The notes: generated by a model from the sequence alone, not told the origin. Positions 8,153 through 16,083 are shown, counted from the stretch's first letter. The stretch is 64,000 bases of DNA from Kaistia granuli DSM 23481 (GCF_000380505.1 NZ_AQYH01000003.1:1-64000); one strand, 5' to 3'. Made by a program: numbers and translations.

Positions 8153-8437
8153 ATGGCCGCCGCCGTCTACATGCTTCGTTGTGCCGACGGCAGCTATTAT
8201 GTCGGCTCAACTTCGGCTGAAGATCGACAGCGGCGGCTGCTGGAGCATCAGTCCGGAGCCTATCGCGGCTATACCCATTCGAGACGCCCCGTCGAACTCG
8301 TCTGGTCCGAAGAGTTTGATCGCCTCACCGACGCCTATGCGGCGGAGCATCAGATCAAGGGCTGGTCGCGCGCCAAGAAGGAAGCCCTGATCCGTGGCGA
8401 TTGGGCGGCGATATGCGAACTTGCCAAGCGAAGGTGA
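8153..8437 (+). CDS. Single-domain GIY-YIG endonuclease family protein
   Basis: A 94-residue protein that is nearly all GIY-YIG domain: VYMLRCADG.YYVGST at residues 5-19 supplies the two tyrosines, arginine 25 and the RLLEH helix follow, and glutamate lies in AAEHQIKGWSRAKKEALI. It resembles stand-alone YhbQ-type proteins. A GGAGG lies 14 bases upstream, partly inside the left flanking repeat; this spacing is long, so the start is not certain. The gene fills the space between two inverted hairpin repeats, which hints at a small mobile unit. Biological role unknown. Confidence 0.85.
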   Translation: MAAAVYMLRCADGSYYVGSTSAEDRQRRLLEHQSGAYRGYTHSRRPVELVWSEEFDRLTDAYAAEHQIKGWSRAKKEALIRGDWAAICELAKRR

Positions 8438-8444
8438 GTGCGTG

Positions 8445-8480
8445 CTTCGAGACGGCCCTGCGGGCCTCCTCAGCATGTTG
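8445..8480 (-). repeat. Hairpin repeat, right inverted flank of the GIY-YIG gene
   Basis: Read on the minus strand this copy begins CAACATGCTGAGG, matching the left copy at 12 of 13 positions, and ends CTCGAAG. Its core GGCCC/GGGCC pairs around a three-base loop. It starts seven bases after the GIY-YIG stop codon. The outer ends of both copies point inwards, like terminal inverted repeats. Confidence 0.72.
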
Positions 8481-8551
8481 GGGGACGGTCCGCACGTCGG
8501 TGGAAGAGACGCTTTCCTGCGGAACGCCCACTATCCCGACGCTACAAATAC

Positions 8552-8583
8552 AAAAAAAGGCCGGCGTCTTGGACACCGGCCTT
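8552..8583 (-). terminator. Rho-independent terminator of the aapJ-like gene
   Basis: AAGGCCGG at 8557-8564 pairs with CCGGCCTT at 8576-8583 around an 11-base loop, and the leftward transcript then reads seven U (8552-8558). It lies 20 bases beyond the stop of the amino-acid-binding protein gene. Confidence 0.9.
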
Positions 8584-8603
8584 ATCTATATCGACGCTCG
8601 CGA

Positions 8604-9638
8604 TCAGCGGATCGGCGGGGCGTACTGGATGCCGCCGAGCGACCAGAGCTGGTTCAGCCCGCGCGGAATGCCGAGCTTGGAGCCGACGCCGAGATTGCGC
8701 TCGTAGACCTCACCGTAATTGCCGACGGCTTTGACGATGTCGATGGCCCAATCATTCGAAAGGCCGAGCTTCTGGCCGAAGCCGCCATCGGTGCCGACCA
8801 GGCGCATGACGTCCGGCTTCTTCGAGGCCTTGGCCTCGTCGACGCGCTCGGACGAGACGCCGAGTTCCTCGGCATTCAGCATGGCGTAGTGGACCCAGGT
8901 GACGAGGGCACGCCACTTCGCGTCGTCCTGGCGGACGACCGGGCCCAGCGGCTCCTTGGAAATCACGTCCGGCAGGATGATGTGATCGGCGCCGTCGGCG
9001 AGGCTCGCCCGCTCGGAATAGAGCTGCGACACGTCGGTGGTGATAACCGTGCACTTGCCGCTCTTATAGTTCTCGAGCGACTGCTCCGGACTGTCGGCGG
9101 CGACCGTCGTGAACTTCATCGTGTTGGTGTTGAAGTAGTCGACGAAATTCTGCTCGCTGGTGGTGCCGCTCTGCACGCAGACGGTCGCGCCATCCAGCTC
9201 CAGCCCCGAGACCTTGCCGCTGTCGCGCTTCACCATGAAACCCTGGCCGTCGTAGTAGGTGACGCCGGCGAAGGCGAGCGGCAGGTCGGTCTCGCGCGAC
9301 ATCGTCCAGGTCGAGTTGCGCGACAGCAGGTCGACCTTGCCGTCCTTCAGCGCGTCGAAGCGCTCGGCCGCCGAGAGCGGCACATAGGTCACCTTCTCCG
9401 GATCGTTGAAGATCGCCGTGGCGACGGCGCGGCAGAAGTCGACGTCGAAGCCGCTCCACTTGCCCGCGTCGTCCTGCGCCGAGAAGCCGAGCAGCCCCTG
9501 GCTGACGCCGCAGATCAAATTGCCACGCTGCTTCACCGTGTCGAGCGTGCCGGCATGGGCGGCGGCGGTAGAGCCGAGCGTGACGGCCAGAGCCAGCGCT
9601 GCCACGCGGCCAAAAAGAACCTTCGCAGGAAACACCAT
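8604..9638 (-). CDS. aapJ: General L-amino-acid-binding periplasmic protein, AapJ/BztA type
   Basis: A 344-residue solute-binding protein of the polar amino acid uptake family. An N-terminal signal peptide (LFGRVAALALAVTLGSTAAAHA) is followed by TLDTVKQRGNLICGVSQG, PLSAAERFDALKDGKVDLLSRN and VTYYDGQGFMV, all hallmarks of AapJ/BztA. It should capture a broad range of L-amino acids in the periplasm. The ATG at 9638 has GAAGAGG upstream. The partner permease and ATPase genes (aapQMP) are not adjacent: neighbours are the GIY-YIG unit and an L,D-transpeptidase. It therefore appears as a single gene ending in its own terminator. Confidence 0.93.
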   Translation of the reverse strand: MVFPAKVLFGRVAALALAVTLGSTAAAHAGTLDTVKQRGNLICGVSQGLLGFSAQDDAGKWSGFDVDFCRAVATAIFNDPEKVTYVPLSAAERFDALKDGKVDLLSRNSTWTMSRETDLPLAFAGVTYYDGQGFMVKRDSGKVSGLELDGATVCVQSGTTSEQNFVDYFNTNTMKFTTVAADSPEQSLENYKSGKCTVITTDVSQLYSERASLADGADHIILPDVISKEPLGPVVRQDDAKWRALVTWVHYAMLNAEELGVSSERVDEAKASKKPDVMRLVGTDGGFGQKLGLSNDWAIDIVKAVGNYGEVYERNLGVGSKLGIPRGLNQLWSLGGIQYAPPIR

Positions 9639-9700
9639 GGTCGCCTCTTCAATTGATCGTTCAGTGAAGCCACCCCGGAAGAGGCGACCGGAGAGTGGCG

Positions 9701-10342
9701 TCAGAGCTGCGCCTGCTGGCGAACAATGACCTTGGTTCCAACGGGCACGCGGTCGAACAGGTCGACGACGTCGTTGTTGACCATGCGGAAGCAGCCCGAC
9801 GACAGCGCGTGGCCGATCGTCTGCGGCTGGTTGGTGCCGTGGATACGGTAGATCGTGTCGCCCAGATAGAGCGCACGCGCGCCCATCGGATTGCCTTCGC
9901 CGCCCGCCATGAAGCGCGGCAGGTAGGGCTGGCGCTGGATCATCTCCGCCGGCGGCCGCCAATCCGGCCATTCCGCCTTGCGGGAGATCTTCAGGAGGCC
10001 CGACCACTGGAAGCCGTCGCGTCCGACGCCGACTCCGTAGCGGATGGCGCGGCTGTCCGGCTGGACGAGATAGAGGAAGCGCTCATCGGTATTGATGATG
10101 ATCGTTCCCGGCTTCTCGTTGGTGCGGAAATAGACCGGCTGTGGCCGGAACTCGGGCGGCAGGACCGAATCCTGCGCCGACGGCACCAGGCCGGGCTGCT
10201 CGGGAACCTGCAGAACCTGGCGCGGGGCGGCCTGCGCCGGCGCCATGGAAGCGAGCCCGATCGCGGCCGTGCAGCCGAGCAGGGCGAGGGACAGGGGGCG
10301 TTGGAACATCTGGCGGAGCAGTCTGGCCGCTATGGTGCGCAT
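9701..10342 (-). CDS. L,D-transpeptidase (YkuD domain), exported
   Basis: A 213-residue protein with an N-terminal export signal ending about APAQA and a YkuD domain over about residues 75-210. The catalytic motif is complete: histidine in RIHGTNQP and the SSGCFRM nucleophile cysteine. These enzymes make 3-3 cross-links in peptidoglycan or attach lipoproteins to it, in the periplasm. It follows the lipoprotein gene at 10397-10939 on the same strand with a 54-base gap, so the two may be co-transcribed. Paralogues are numerous in this group of bacteria, so the specific role is not known. Confidence 0.92.
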   Translation of the reverse strand: MRTIAARLLRQMFQRPLSLALLGCTAAIGLASMAPAQAAPRQVLQVPEQPGLVPSAQDSVLPPEFRPQPVYFRTNEKPGTIIINTDERFLYLVQPDSRAIRYGVGVGRDGFQWSGLLKISRKAEWPDWRPPAEMIQRQPYLPRFMAGGEGNPMGARALYLGDTIYRIHGTNQPQTIGHALSSGCFRMVNNDVVDLFDRVPVGTKVIVRQQAQL

Positions 10343-10396
10343 CGTGACCTCGAATTTGACTGGCGATAGGGAGGCCCGGTCGACGCCGGGCTGAAC

Positions 10397-10939
10397 TCAA
10401 CCGGCGGAAGCGGTGGAAGCCGGCGCGGCCTGTCCGCAGCGTACGAACACCATGGTGCCGTAGCGGGCCGTCACGCTCGGATCGACCCAGGGCGCGATCA
10501 TGACGCCGTCCTGGAACGATGTGATCTGGCGATCCTTCGGCGTGCCGGCGGGGCCAGGCGGGCCGATATAGACGCGGCCGCCAGCTGTCTTCAGCACGAC
10601 CTCGCTCGGCTTCGACTGGTCGGCGAGATACATCATCACGCCATTGTTCGGGCCGCGCGTGATCACATAGGGATTGCTGCAGTAGCGGCGCGCCTCGTTG
10701 ATGGTGCGCGGCAGGTCGGCTTCCTGGCGGAACGAACCGAGGCCCCAGTTGCCGATCAGATCCTCGGTCGTAATGGCGACGTTCGGCGCCGGACCCACGG
10801 CAGGGCCGGCGCGTTCGGTGACCGAAGCACATCCGGCGATCGAGAGAAGGGCTGCGGCGCCAACCAGCAGGGCGGCCGTGCGACGGTTGAGGGCTCCGAT
10901 CGGAGTTCCACCCACCGATGACGTAGCGGTTTGTTCCAT
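10397..10939 (-). CDS. Conserved lipoprotein of unknown function
   Basis: A 180-residue protein. A hydrophobic segment (TAALLVGAAALLSIAGC) ends in a lipobox, LSIAGC, predicting acylation of the cysteine at about residue 36 and attachment to a membrane. The rest is a compact domain with NWGLGSFRQEADLPRT, two further cysteines (RRYCSNP, FVRCGQ) and a proline/glycine loop VYIGPPGPAGTPKD. I recognise this as a type found in Hyphomicrobiales but know no function. It precedes the L,D-transpeptidase gene, so an envelope role is plausible. Confidence 0.8.
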   Translation of the reverse strand: MEQTATSSVGGTPIGALNRRTAALLVGAAALLSIAGCASVTERAGPAVGPAPNVAITTEDLIGNWGLGSFRQEADLPRTINEARRYCSNPYVITRGPNNGVMMYLADQSKPSEVVLKTAGGRVYIGPPGPAGTPKDRQITSFQDGVMIAPWVDPSVTARYGTMVFVRCGQAAPASTASAG

Positions 10940-11080
10940 CTTTCCCCCTTCTGCGACCGCAGGGCAGAGAGGTCCCCCAGATGCCGCAGTGTGTTCGCGC
11001 TAAGGCAGCACGCGATTCTGGTCAGCATGATGGCGACTATGCGGCAAAAATTGCAACTGCCGCCGCGACCGTGGGGTTGC

Positions 11081-12613
11081 CTAGTCGGCGGGATGCCGGT
11101 CCGACAGCATCGGCGCCCGCCGGAGCGGGTCGACCTTCTTGATCGGTCCCGCCTTGGGGGCGCCTGGCAGGGTGCGCCAGTTGACGCCGGCGATCGTCAC
11201 GATCCGGCTGCCGCGGAAATCGACCTCGTTGCGGATGTGGCCGTGCTCGGACATGTAGGTGAGCAGCCACCGGCCGCGCGATGGCGAGCGGCTGCCATAG
11301 GCATTGGCCAGCGACTCGTCGGTCGGGCAGGGCGCTTCCTCGCGGGCGGCGCGGGCGAGCAGCAGGAACACGCCCTGCATCTCCTCCGGCAGGCTCTCCG
11401 CCACGGTGAGGACCTGCTCCCACGCCTCGTCGCCCCGGTCGGAAGCGACGCCGGCGCGCGCCAGCGCCAGGCGCTTGCGGAAGCTCGGCATGTCCTGGCC
11501 ATAGGTGCCGAGCTTCTTGATCCGGCAATGGAACAGGAAATCCTGGTAGATCAGCGGCGCCGGGCGGAAGGCCGTATCCGGGTCCGACATGATCTCGGCA
11601 TAGACGCTGTCGAGCACTTCCTGCTTCTCGGCTTCCGTGCGGGTGTCGGTCTCGACTTCCGTGGCACTGTCGAGCGGGCCGGCTGTCTCGATGTCGCGCA
11701 GTAGCTCGGCCGTGCCGCGGGCGCGCGAGACGTTCGGCTTCGGCATTGGCAGCAGATCGTCCTCGCCACCGACAAAGATCAGGTCCTGCATCTCCGCCTG
11801 CGGCACTTCCGGCAACGGCATCAGCACGGGGCGGCCGCTGCGGCCGGCGGTGTCGACGGCGCCAATCCGCAGCGGGATCGGCTTGCGCGAGAGCGCCGGT
11901 CCGAGCGCGACGAACTGGCCGGGATCGAGATCGCGAAACCCTTCGGCCTGGCGACGGTCCATGCCGAGAAGATCGGCGGCGCGCGCCATGTCGATGTCGA
12001 GGAAGGTGCGGCCCATCAGGAAGTTCGAGGCTTCGGCGGCGACGTTCTTCGCGAGCTTGGCGAGACGCTGCGTCGCGACGATGCCGGCGAGGCCACGCTT
12101 GCGGCCGCGGCACATCAGATTGGTCATCGCGCCGAGCGAAAGACGGCGCGCCTCATCCGATACTTCGCCGGCTACGGCCGGCGCGAAAATCTGCGCCTCG
12201 TCGACCGTGATCAGCATCGGGTACCAGACGCTGCGGTCGGCGTCGAAGAGGCCGTTCAGGAACGCGGCGGCGCAGCGCATCTGCTCTTCCGCGTCGAGGC
12301 CTTCCAGATTGAGCACGACCGAGGCGCGATGCTGGCGGATGCGCAGCGCAATGCGCTGCAATTCGCTGGGGCTGCGCTCGGCGTCGACGACGGTGTGGCC
12401 GAAGCGCTCGGAGAACGAGACGAAATCGCCTTCGGGATCGATGATTGCCTGCTGCACCATGCCGGCACTCTGCTCGAGCAGCCGCCGCAGCAGATGGGAT
12501 TTGCCGGAGCCGGAATTGCCCTGGACGAGCAGACGCGTCGAAAGCAGTTCCTCGAGGTCGAGTAGGGCCGGTTGACCCGCCTGGTTGGTCCCGAGTTCGA
12601 TTCCAGCTTTCAT
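11081..12613 (-). CDS. HerA-like / DUF87-type P-loop ATPase
   Basis: A protein of about 510 residues. The Walker A loop GNSGSGKS lies near residue 33, Walker B is MLITVDEAQ near residue 137, and CRGRKRGLAGIVATQR follows, the arrangement of the HerA/FtsK-like superfamily that pumps or remodels DNA. The C-terminal 250 residues are poorly conserved but end with a region resembling a winged helix (NAYGSRSPSRGRWLLTYMSEHG). No NurA or other nuclease partner is adjacent. Two starts are possible, 12613 (preferred, GGAG upstream) and 12625. The gene lies beside a tandem tRNA-Glu pair. DNA-related function is inferred from the fold. Confidence 0.8.
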   Translation of the reverse strand: MKAGIELGTNQAGQPALLDLEELLSTRLLVQGNSGSGKSHLLRRLLEQSAGMVQQAIIDPEGDFVSFSERFGHTVVDAERSPSELQRIALRIRQHRASVVLNLEGLDAEEQMRCAAAFLNGLFDADRSVWYPMLITVDEAQIFAPAVAGEVSDEARRLSLGAMTNLMCRGRKRGLAGIVATQRLAKLAKNVAAEASNFLMGRTFLDIDMARAADLLGMDRRQAEGFRDLDPGQFVALGPALSRKPIPLRIGAVDTAGRSGRPVLMPLPEVPQAEMQDLIFVGGEDDLLPMPKPNVSRARGTAELLRDIETAGPLDSATEVETDTRTEAEKQEVLDSVYAEIMSDPDTAFRPAPLIYQDFLFHCRIKKLGTYGQDMPSFRKRLALARAGVASDRGDEAWEQVLTVAESLPEEMQGVFLLLARAAREEAPCPTDESLANAYGSRSPSRGRWLLTYMSEHGHIRNEVDFRGSRIVTIAGVNWRTLPGAPKAGPIKKVDPLRRAPMLSDRHPAD

Positions 12614-12801
12614 AGTGCTCCACATCGCCTTTCATGCAGGGCCGGACCCTATCACAGGCGGCGGAGGCTTCGGGGCGCCTCATGGAAACTCCACAGGAGA
12701 TCCAGTGCGCATGACGCGCAATTCGCCGGCCGCGCCAGCAGCCTGCGTTGCCCGGCGACACAGCGCACGGACGTTCATCTCTGAATTCGTTCAAAGAAGA
12801 T

Positions 12802-12876
12802 TGGTACGCCCTAGGGGAGTCGAACCCCTCTCTCCACCGTGAAAGGGTGGCGTCCTAACCGATAGACGAAGGGCGC
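12802..12876 (-). tRNA. tRNA-Glu (anticodon TTC), copy 1
   Basis: The minus strand folds into a full cloverleaf, with acceptor GCGCCCT/AGGGCGT, anticodon loop CTTTCAC and T-arm GGTTCGACTCC, and encoded CCA at 12802-12804. The first acceptor pair is G-U. It is the downstream member of a tandem pair with 12953-13027. Confidence 0.96.
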
Positions 12877-12900
12877 AGCGATGCGCGTTATAGGTAGTTC

Positions 12901-12946
12901 CCTTGAGCCTGACAAGCTCAAGTCTTGATCCCGACACCCGATCAAG
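12901..12946. repeat. Two hairpins in the spacer between the tRNA-Glu genes
   Basis: CTTGAGC (12902-12908) pairs with GCTCAAG around seven bases, and directly after it TCTTGATC pairs with GATCAAGA around nine bases. Neither has a proper T-run. They may act in processing or partial termination of the tRNA transcript, or be a remnant of a repeat. Confidence 0.5.
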
Positions 12947-12952
12947 AAAAGG

Positions 12953-13027
12953 TGGTGCGCCCTAGGGGAATCGAACCCCTCTCTCCACCGTGAAAGGGTG
13001 GCGTCCTAACCGATAGACGAAGGGCGC
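12953..13027 (-). tRNA. tRNA-Glu (anticodon TTC), copy 2
   Basis: Same cloverleaf and anticodon as the neighbouring copy, with encoded CCA at 12953-12955. It differs in having a perfect G-C first acceptor pair and GGTTCGATTCC in the T-arm. On the minus strand this is the upstream member of the pair. Confidence 0.97.
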
Positions 13028-13103
13028 GGCGAGGCGGTTTATAGGGGGCAACCCCCGGAGTGACAAGACCGTTCGCACCGCATGTCTACCGCCTGTGGAT
13101 AGA

Positions 13104-13129
13104 GTGCCGTCTCATCGCTGAGACGGCAC
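13104..13129. terminator. Strong hairpin after glyoxalase I gene
   Basis: GTGCCGTCTCA pairs perfectly over 11 bases with TGAGACGGCAC around a four-base loop (GCGA on the minus strand). It lies ten bases past the gloA stop. There is no T-run, so it is a terminator-like or RNA-stabilising hairpin. Confidence 0.7.
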
Positions 13130-13139
13130 GGCATTCGAT

Positions 13140-13556
13140 CTACCACTTGCCGGTGTTCGGCATCGAGGCCCAGGGCTCCTGCGGCGGCAGCGGGTCGCCG
13201 GCCTGGATCAGTTCGATCGAGATGTTGTCGGGGGAGCGGACGAAAGCCATATGGCCGTCGCGCGGCGGACGGTTGATGGTGATGCCGGCCTTCTGCAGCT
13301 TGTCGCAAAGGGCGTAGATATCGTCGACGCGATAGGCGAGGTGTCCAAAATTGCGGCCTTCGCCATAAACTTCGGGATCCCAGTTGAAGGTCAGCTCGAC
13401 CTGGGCATCCTCGTCGCCGGGCGCTGCCAGGAAGTACAGCGTGTAGCGTCCCTTCTCATTGTCGATGCGCCGCACCTCGTTGAGGCCGAGTTCCTTGTAG
13501 AAGGCGATCGACTTGTCGACGTCGGTCACGCGAACCATCGTGTGAAGATACTTCAT
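13140..13556 (-). CDS. gloA: Lactoylglutathione lyase (glyoxalase I)
   Basis: A 138-residue vicinal-oxygen-chelate protein that isomerises the methylglyoxal-glutathione adduct to S-lactoylglutathione. The metal ligands are visible: histidine in YLHTMVRV, glutamate in QVELTFNW, histidine in FGHLAYRV and glutamate in ISIELIQ. Length and the start [16 protein letters not shown] match bacterial GloA. It is a single gene closed by a hairpin at 13104-13129, downstream of which lie the two tRNA-Glu genes. Confidence 0.95.
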   Translation of the reverse strand: MKYLHTMVRVTDVDKSIAFYKELGLNEVRRIDNEKGRYTLYFLAAPGDEDAQVELTFNWDPEVYGEGRNFGHLAYRVDDIYALCDKLQKAGITINRPPRDGHMAFVRSPDNISIELIQAGDPLPPQEPWASMPNTGKW

Positions 13557-13848
13557 AGGGCGTCATCCTTTTCCCGGAATGGCATTGCCGGTTGCGCGCG
13601 AGCGTGGGTCGCTCGCGCGCCGGCGAATTGCCCCGCCACCATAGCGGCAGCATCGCAAAACAGGAACCCGCTCCACCTCTGCAACTCAGGACGGAAATCC
13701 ACGGTTGTGGCCAGGAAGCCACTGGTCTCCGCCACGTCCGATGTTATTCTTTGTTAAGGGAATCGGCGGTGAGCGCGCTTCAAGGGCAGGGCTATGCAGT
13801 CGACCATGTGTGTATTCGGCCTGGAAAGGCCAATCGGGGGCCGACGAT

Positions 13849-14427
13849 ATGGGTTCCAAGAACAGCGCTGAACCGTCTTCCGCCGCGGGGCGGGAGGACG
13901 AGGGCGGGCTGGATCTGGTCGAGGTAGTCGGCTCGATCAAGTGGTTCGACGCGTCGAAGGGCTATGGCTTCATCCTGCCCGACGATGGTTCGCCGGATAT
14001 CCTTTTGCATGTGACCTGCCTGCGACGCGACGGCTTCCAGACCGCTTACGAAGGCTCCCGTATTGTTTGCGAGGTCACGAAGGGCCAGCGCGGACTGCAG
14101 GCTTTCCGCGTCATCAGTATGGATGATTCGACGGCTATCCATCCGGCCCAGGCCGGTCCGCCGCGCACCCATACGGTGATCGTGCCGACCAGCGGCCTCG
14201 AGCGCTGCGTCGTCAAATGGTTCAACCGCGTCAAGGGTTACGGCTTCGTAACGCGCGGCGAGGGGACCGAAGACATCTTCGTCCACATGGAAACATTGCG
14301 CCGCTACGGCCTGACCGAGCTGCGCCCCGGCCAGACGGTGCTGGTCCGCTTCGGCGACGGCGACAAGGGCCTGATGGCGGCCGAGATCCGTCCGGATGGC
14401 GTTTCGTCCGGACCGTCGTCGCACTGA
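13849..14427 (+). CDS. Double cold-shock-domain protein
   Basis: A 192-residue protein with two cold-shock domains joined by a linker: the first carries [15 protein letters not shown] (about residues 30-44) and the second [14 protein letters not shown] with DIFVHMETL (about 122-150). Both keep the aromatic RNP1-like surface that binds single-stranded RNA or DNA, though the first has DILLHV in place of the usual DIFVH. Two-domain versions of this kind are typical of Hyphomicrobiales. The start at 13849 gives [11 protein letters not shown]; an earlier extension is not homologous. It may be co-transcribed with the DUF192 gene five bases downstream. Confidence 0.93.
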   Translation: MGSKNSAEPSSAAGREDEGGLDLVEVVGSIKWFDASKGYGFILPDDGSPDILLHVTCLRRDGFQTAYEGSRIVCEVTKGQRGLQAFRVISMDDSTAIHPAQAGPPRTHTVIVPTSGLERCVVKWFNRVKGYGFVTRGEGTEDIFVHMETLRRYGLTELRPGQTVLVRFGDGDKGLMAAEIRPDGVSSGPSSH

Positions 14428-14432
14428 TCGCG

Positions 14433-14900
14433 GTGTCGCCGCGTCGCGCCCGTTTCGGCTTTCTTTCCACGCTATGCGGGGCGCTCGGCCTCTGCTTGGC
14501 GCTGGCCACCAGTTCCGCCGCGGCCGCCGACACCTCCGGCATCGACGTCGCGACCAAGACCGGCCAGCACCATCTGACCGTCGAGTGGGCCTCGACGCCG
14601 ACCGAGCGCGAGCGCGGCCTGATGGGACGCGAGGCGATGCCGGACGGGCACGGCATGCTGTTCGATTTTGGCGGCGAGCGGCCCGTCTATTTCTGGATGA
14701 AGAACACGCCGCTGTCGCTCGACATAATCTTCATCAAGGCCGACGGCACGACATCCCGTATCGAGAAGCGGACGACGCCGTTCTCCGAAGACCTGATCCC
14801 GGGCGGCGCGCCGGTGCGCTATGTCCTCGAACTGGTGGGCGGCGGCGCGGACCGGATCGGGCTCGAGCCCGGCGACCGTTTCGCCATTCCGGCACGGTAG
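14433..14900 (+). CDS. Exported DUF192 family protein
   Basis: A protein of about 155 residues with a signal peptide (LCLALATSSAAAAD) followed by a DUF192 domain showing TPTERERGLMGRE, MLFDFGG, FWMKNTPLSLDIIFI and an ending with PGDRF. Its function is unknown; it is often found near cold-shock genes in Hyphomicrobiales, as here. The start is uncertain: a GTG at 14433, five bases after the double-CSD stop, gives a plausible signal peptide and is used. Confidence 0.82.
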   Translation: MSPRRARFGFLSTLCGALGLCLALATSSAAAADTSGIDVATKTGQHHLTVEWASTPTERERGLMGREAMPDGHGMLFDFGGERPVYFWMKNTPLSLDIIFIKADGTTSRIEKRTTPFSEDLIPGGAPVRYVLELVGGGADRIGLEPGDRFAIPAR

Positions 14901-15003
14901 CCAGGTCACGGCCGGGGATCGTCTGTTGAGGCTCCAATTTGTCGCCGCTCTATGCCTTGAAGAGCCGGGGCCGAACGTGTAATCCACCCATGTCGTTGAA
15001 AGT

Positions 15004-15080
<77 letters not shown>

Positions 15081-15118
15081 TTCAAAGCGACAATTGATTT
15101 GATGGAGGCGATCCGACG

Positions 15119-15424
15119 ATGGTGGCGCGTATCTTCAGGCCGGCACGCAATGCGATGCAGTCGGGCAAGGCGAAGACCGATCGTTGGATGCTGACCTACG
15201 AGCCGGAGGTTCCGGTTTCCGTCGAACCGCTGATGGGCTACACGTCCACGGTCGACATGAAGCGCCAGATCAAGCTCGCCTTCGACACGCAAGAAGAAGC
15301 GGTCGCCTACGCCGAGAAGAACGGCATTCCCTACCAGCTCTTCACGGCGCAGGACGATACGCGCAAGAAGATCTCGTATTCGGACAATTTCAAGTTCGGC
15401 CGCGCCCAGGCCTGGACCCACTAG
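15119..15424 (+). CDS. NADH dehydrogenase accessory subunit, NDUFS4 type
   Basis: A 101-residue protein of the ETC complex I family (NDUFS4, 18-kDa subunit), present in alphaproteobacteria and mitochondria. Family features are MVARIFRPARNAMQSG, WMLTYEPE, the LMGYTSTVDMKRQIKLAFDT stretch, EEAVAYAEKNGIPY and the KKISYSDNFKFGRAQAWTH ending. It helps stabilise the peripheral arm of respiratory complex I at the inner membrane. GGAGG lies ten bases ahead of the ATG. It sits between tRNA-Pro and tRNA-Arg. Confidence 0.95.
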   Translation: MVARIFRPARNAMQSGKAKTDRWMLTYEPEVPVSVEPLMGYTSTVDMKRQIKLAFDTQEEAVAYAEKNGIPYQLFTAQDDTRKKISYSDNFKFGRAQAWTH

Positions 15425-15468
15425 GTCCTGCCGAGCCCGTCGCGCCCGACCGGCGTGTCGACAACTTT

Positions 15469-15545
15469 GGCCCCGTAGCTCAGCTGGATAGAGCAGCCGC
15501 CTTCTAAGCGGCAGGTCGCTGGTTCGAGCCCAGCCGGGGTCACCA
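15469..15545 (+). tRNA. tRNA-Arg (anticodon TCT)
   Basis: Cloverleaf with acceptor GGCCCCG/CGGGGTC, D-arm GCTC..GAGC, anticodon stem GCCGC/GCGGC around CTTCTAA, T-arm GCTGG TTCGAGC CCAGC, and encoded CCA at 15543-15545. Confidence 0.96.
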
Positions 15546-15841
15546 AATTTTCTTATATAATTCAATTTGATAACGGTCGGCGTGCCCTCTCGCGAAGAGG
15601 GTGCCTTTCTGTGCCGAGATTGTTCCGGTGCGCATGGACCCGGCGCTGCCTTGGCTGTCCGCGGAAGACACCTGTCGTCTCTGGGGCCGGGCGGCGGTCA
15701 TGATGCCACGTCGCCGGCATGCGCCTCGGCTGCTTGCCCTTCGATGCCGATTGCGTCAAGGCGCATCCTCGGCAGGCTAGGCTATCAAGCCCCCCCGAGT
15801 CGTTCGTTCCGACTCCGGTCCGTCGAGATCCGGTCTGGTCA
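15546..15841. other. Non-coding stretch between tRNA-Arg and the small protein gene
   Basis: No credible gene. An A/T-rich patch follows the tRNA, then a hairpin CCCTCT (15585-15590) with AGAGGG (15596-15601) followed by a short TTT, which may terminate the tRNA-Arg transcript. The remainder shows nothing I can name. Confidence 0.5.
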
Positions 15842-15868
15842 ACGGTGGCGGGCGAGGCCCGCCACCGT
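15842..15868 (-). terminator. Perfect 12-bp hairpin beyond the 68-residue gene
   Basis: ACGGTGGCGGGC at 15842-15853 pairs perfectly with 15857-15868 around a three-base loop, nine bases past the stop of the leftward gene at 15877. It lacks a T-run but is very stable. Confidence 0.65.
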
Positions 15869-15876
15869 CGGTCTCG

Positions 15877-16083
15877 CTACAGGCTGACGCCTTCGAGCTT
15901 GGTCATCAGGACCTGCCGGTCGGCGGCCGACTTCAGGCGGATCGTCAGCGACTCGCTCTTGACCGGAACCTGCGGCGGCAGGCTGACCGGGATTTCCGGC
16001 GCGTTTTCCGCAGCCCAGGTCCTGAAGCGGGGCAGCTTGTTCGAGCCGCTGATCGGGAGGGTGAAGGTGTACTTGAAGGTCAT
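15877..16083 (-). CDS. Small protein of unknown function (68 residues)
   Basis: The ATG at 16083 is preceded by TTTGGAGACATCC, a good ribosome site, and the frame is closed by a strong hairpin, so I regard it as real. The product begins MTFKYTFTLPISGSNKLPRF and contains a proline-rich middle (PEIPVSLPPQVPV) and a basic end. It has no signal peptide or membrane segment and no cysteine. The alternating pattern suggests a small beta-rich domain. No family recognised. Confidence 0.6.
   Translation of the reverse strand: MTFKYTFTLPISGSNKLPRFRTWAAENAPEIPVSLPPQVPVKSESLTIRLKSAADRQVLMTKLEGVSL

Noticed and set aside
12802-13027. Integrated element at the tRNA-Glu pair
   Set aside because: No integrase gene and no displaced tRNA 3' end (attachment site copy) was found in the flanks.
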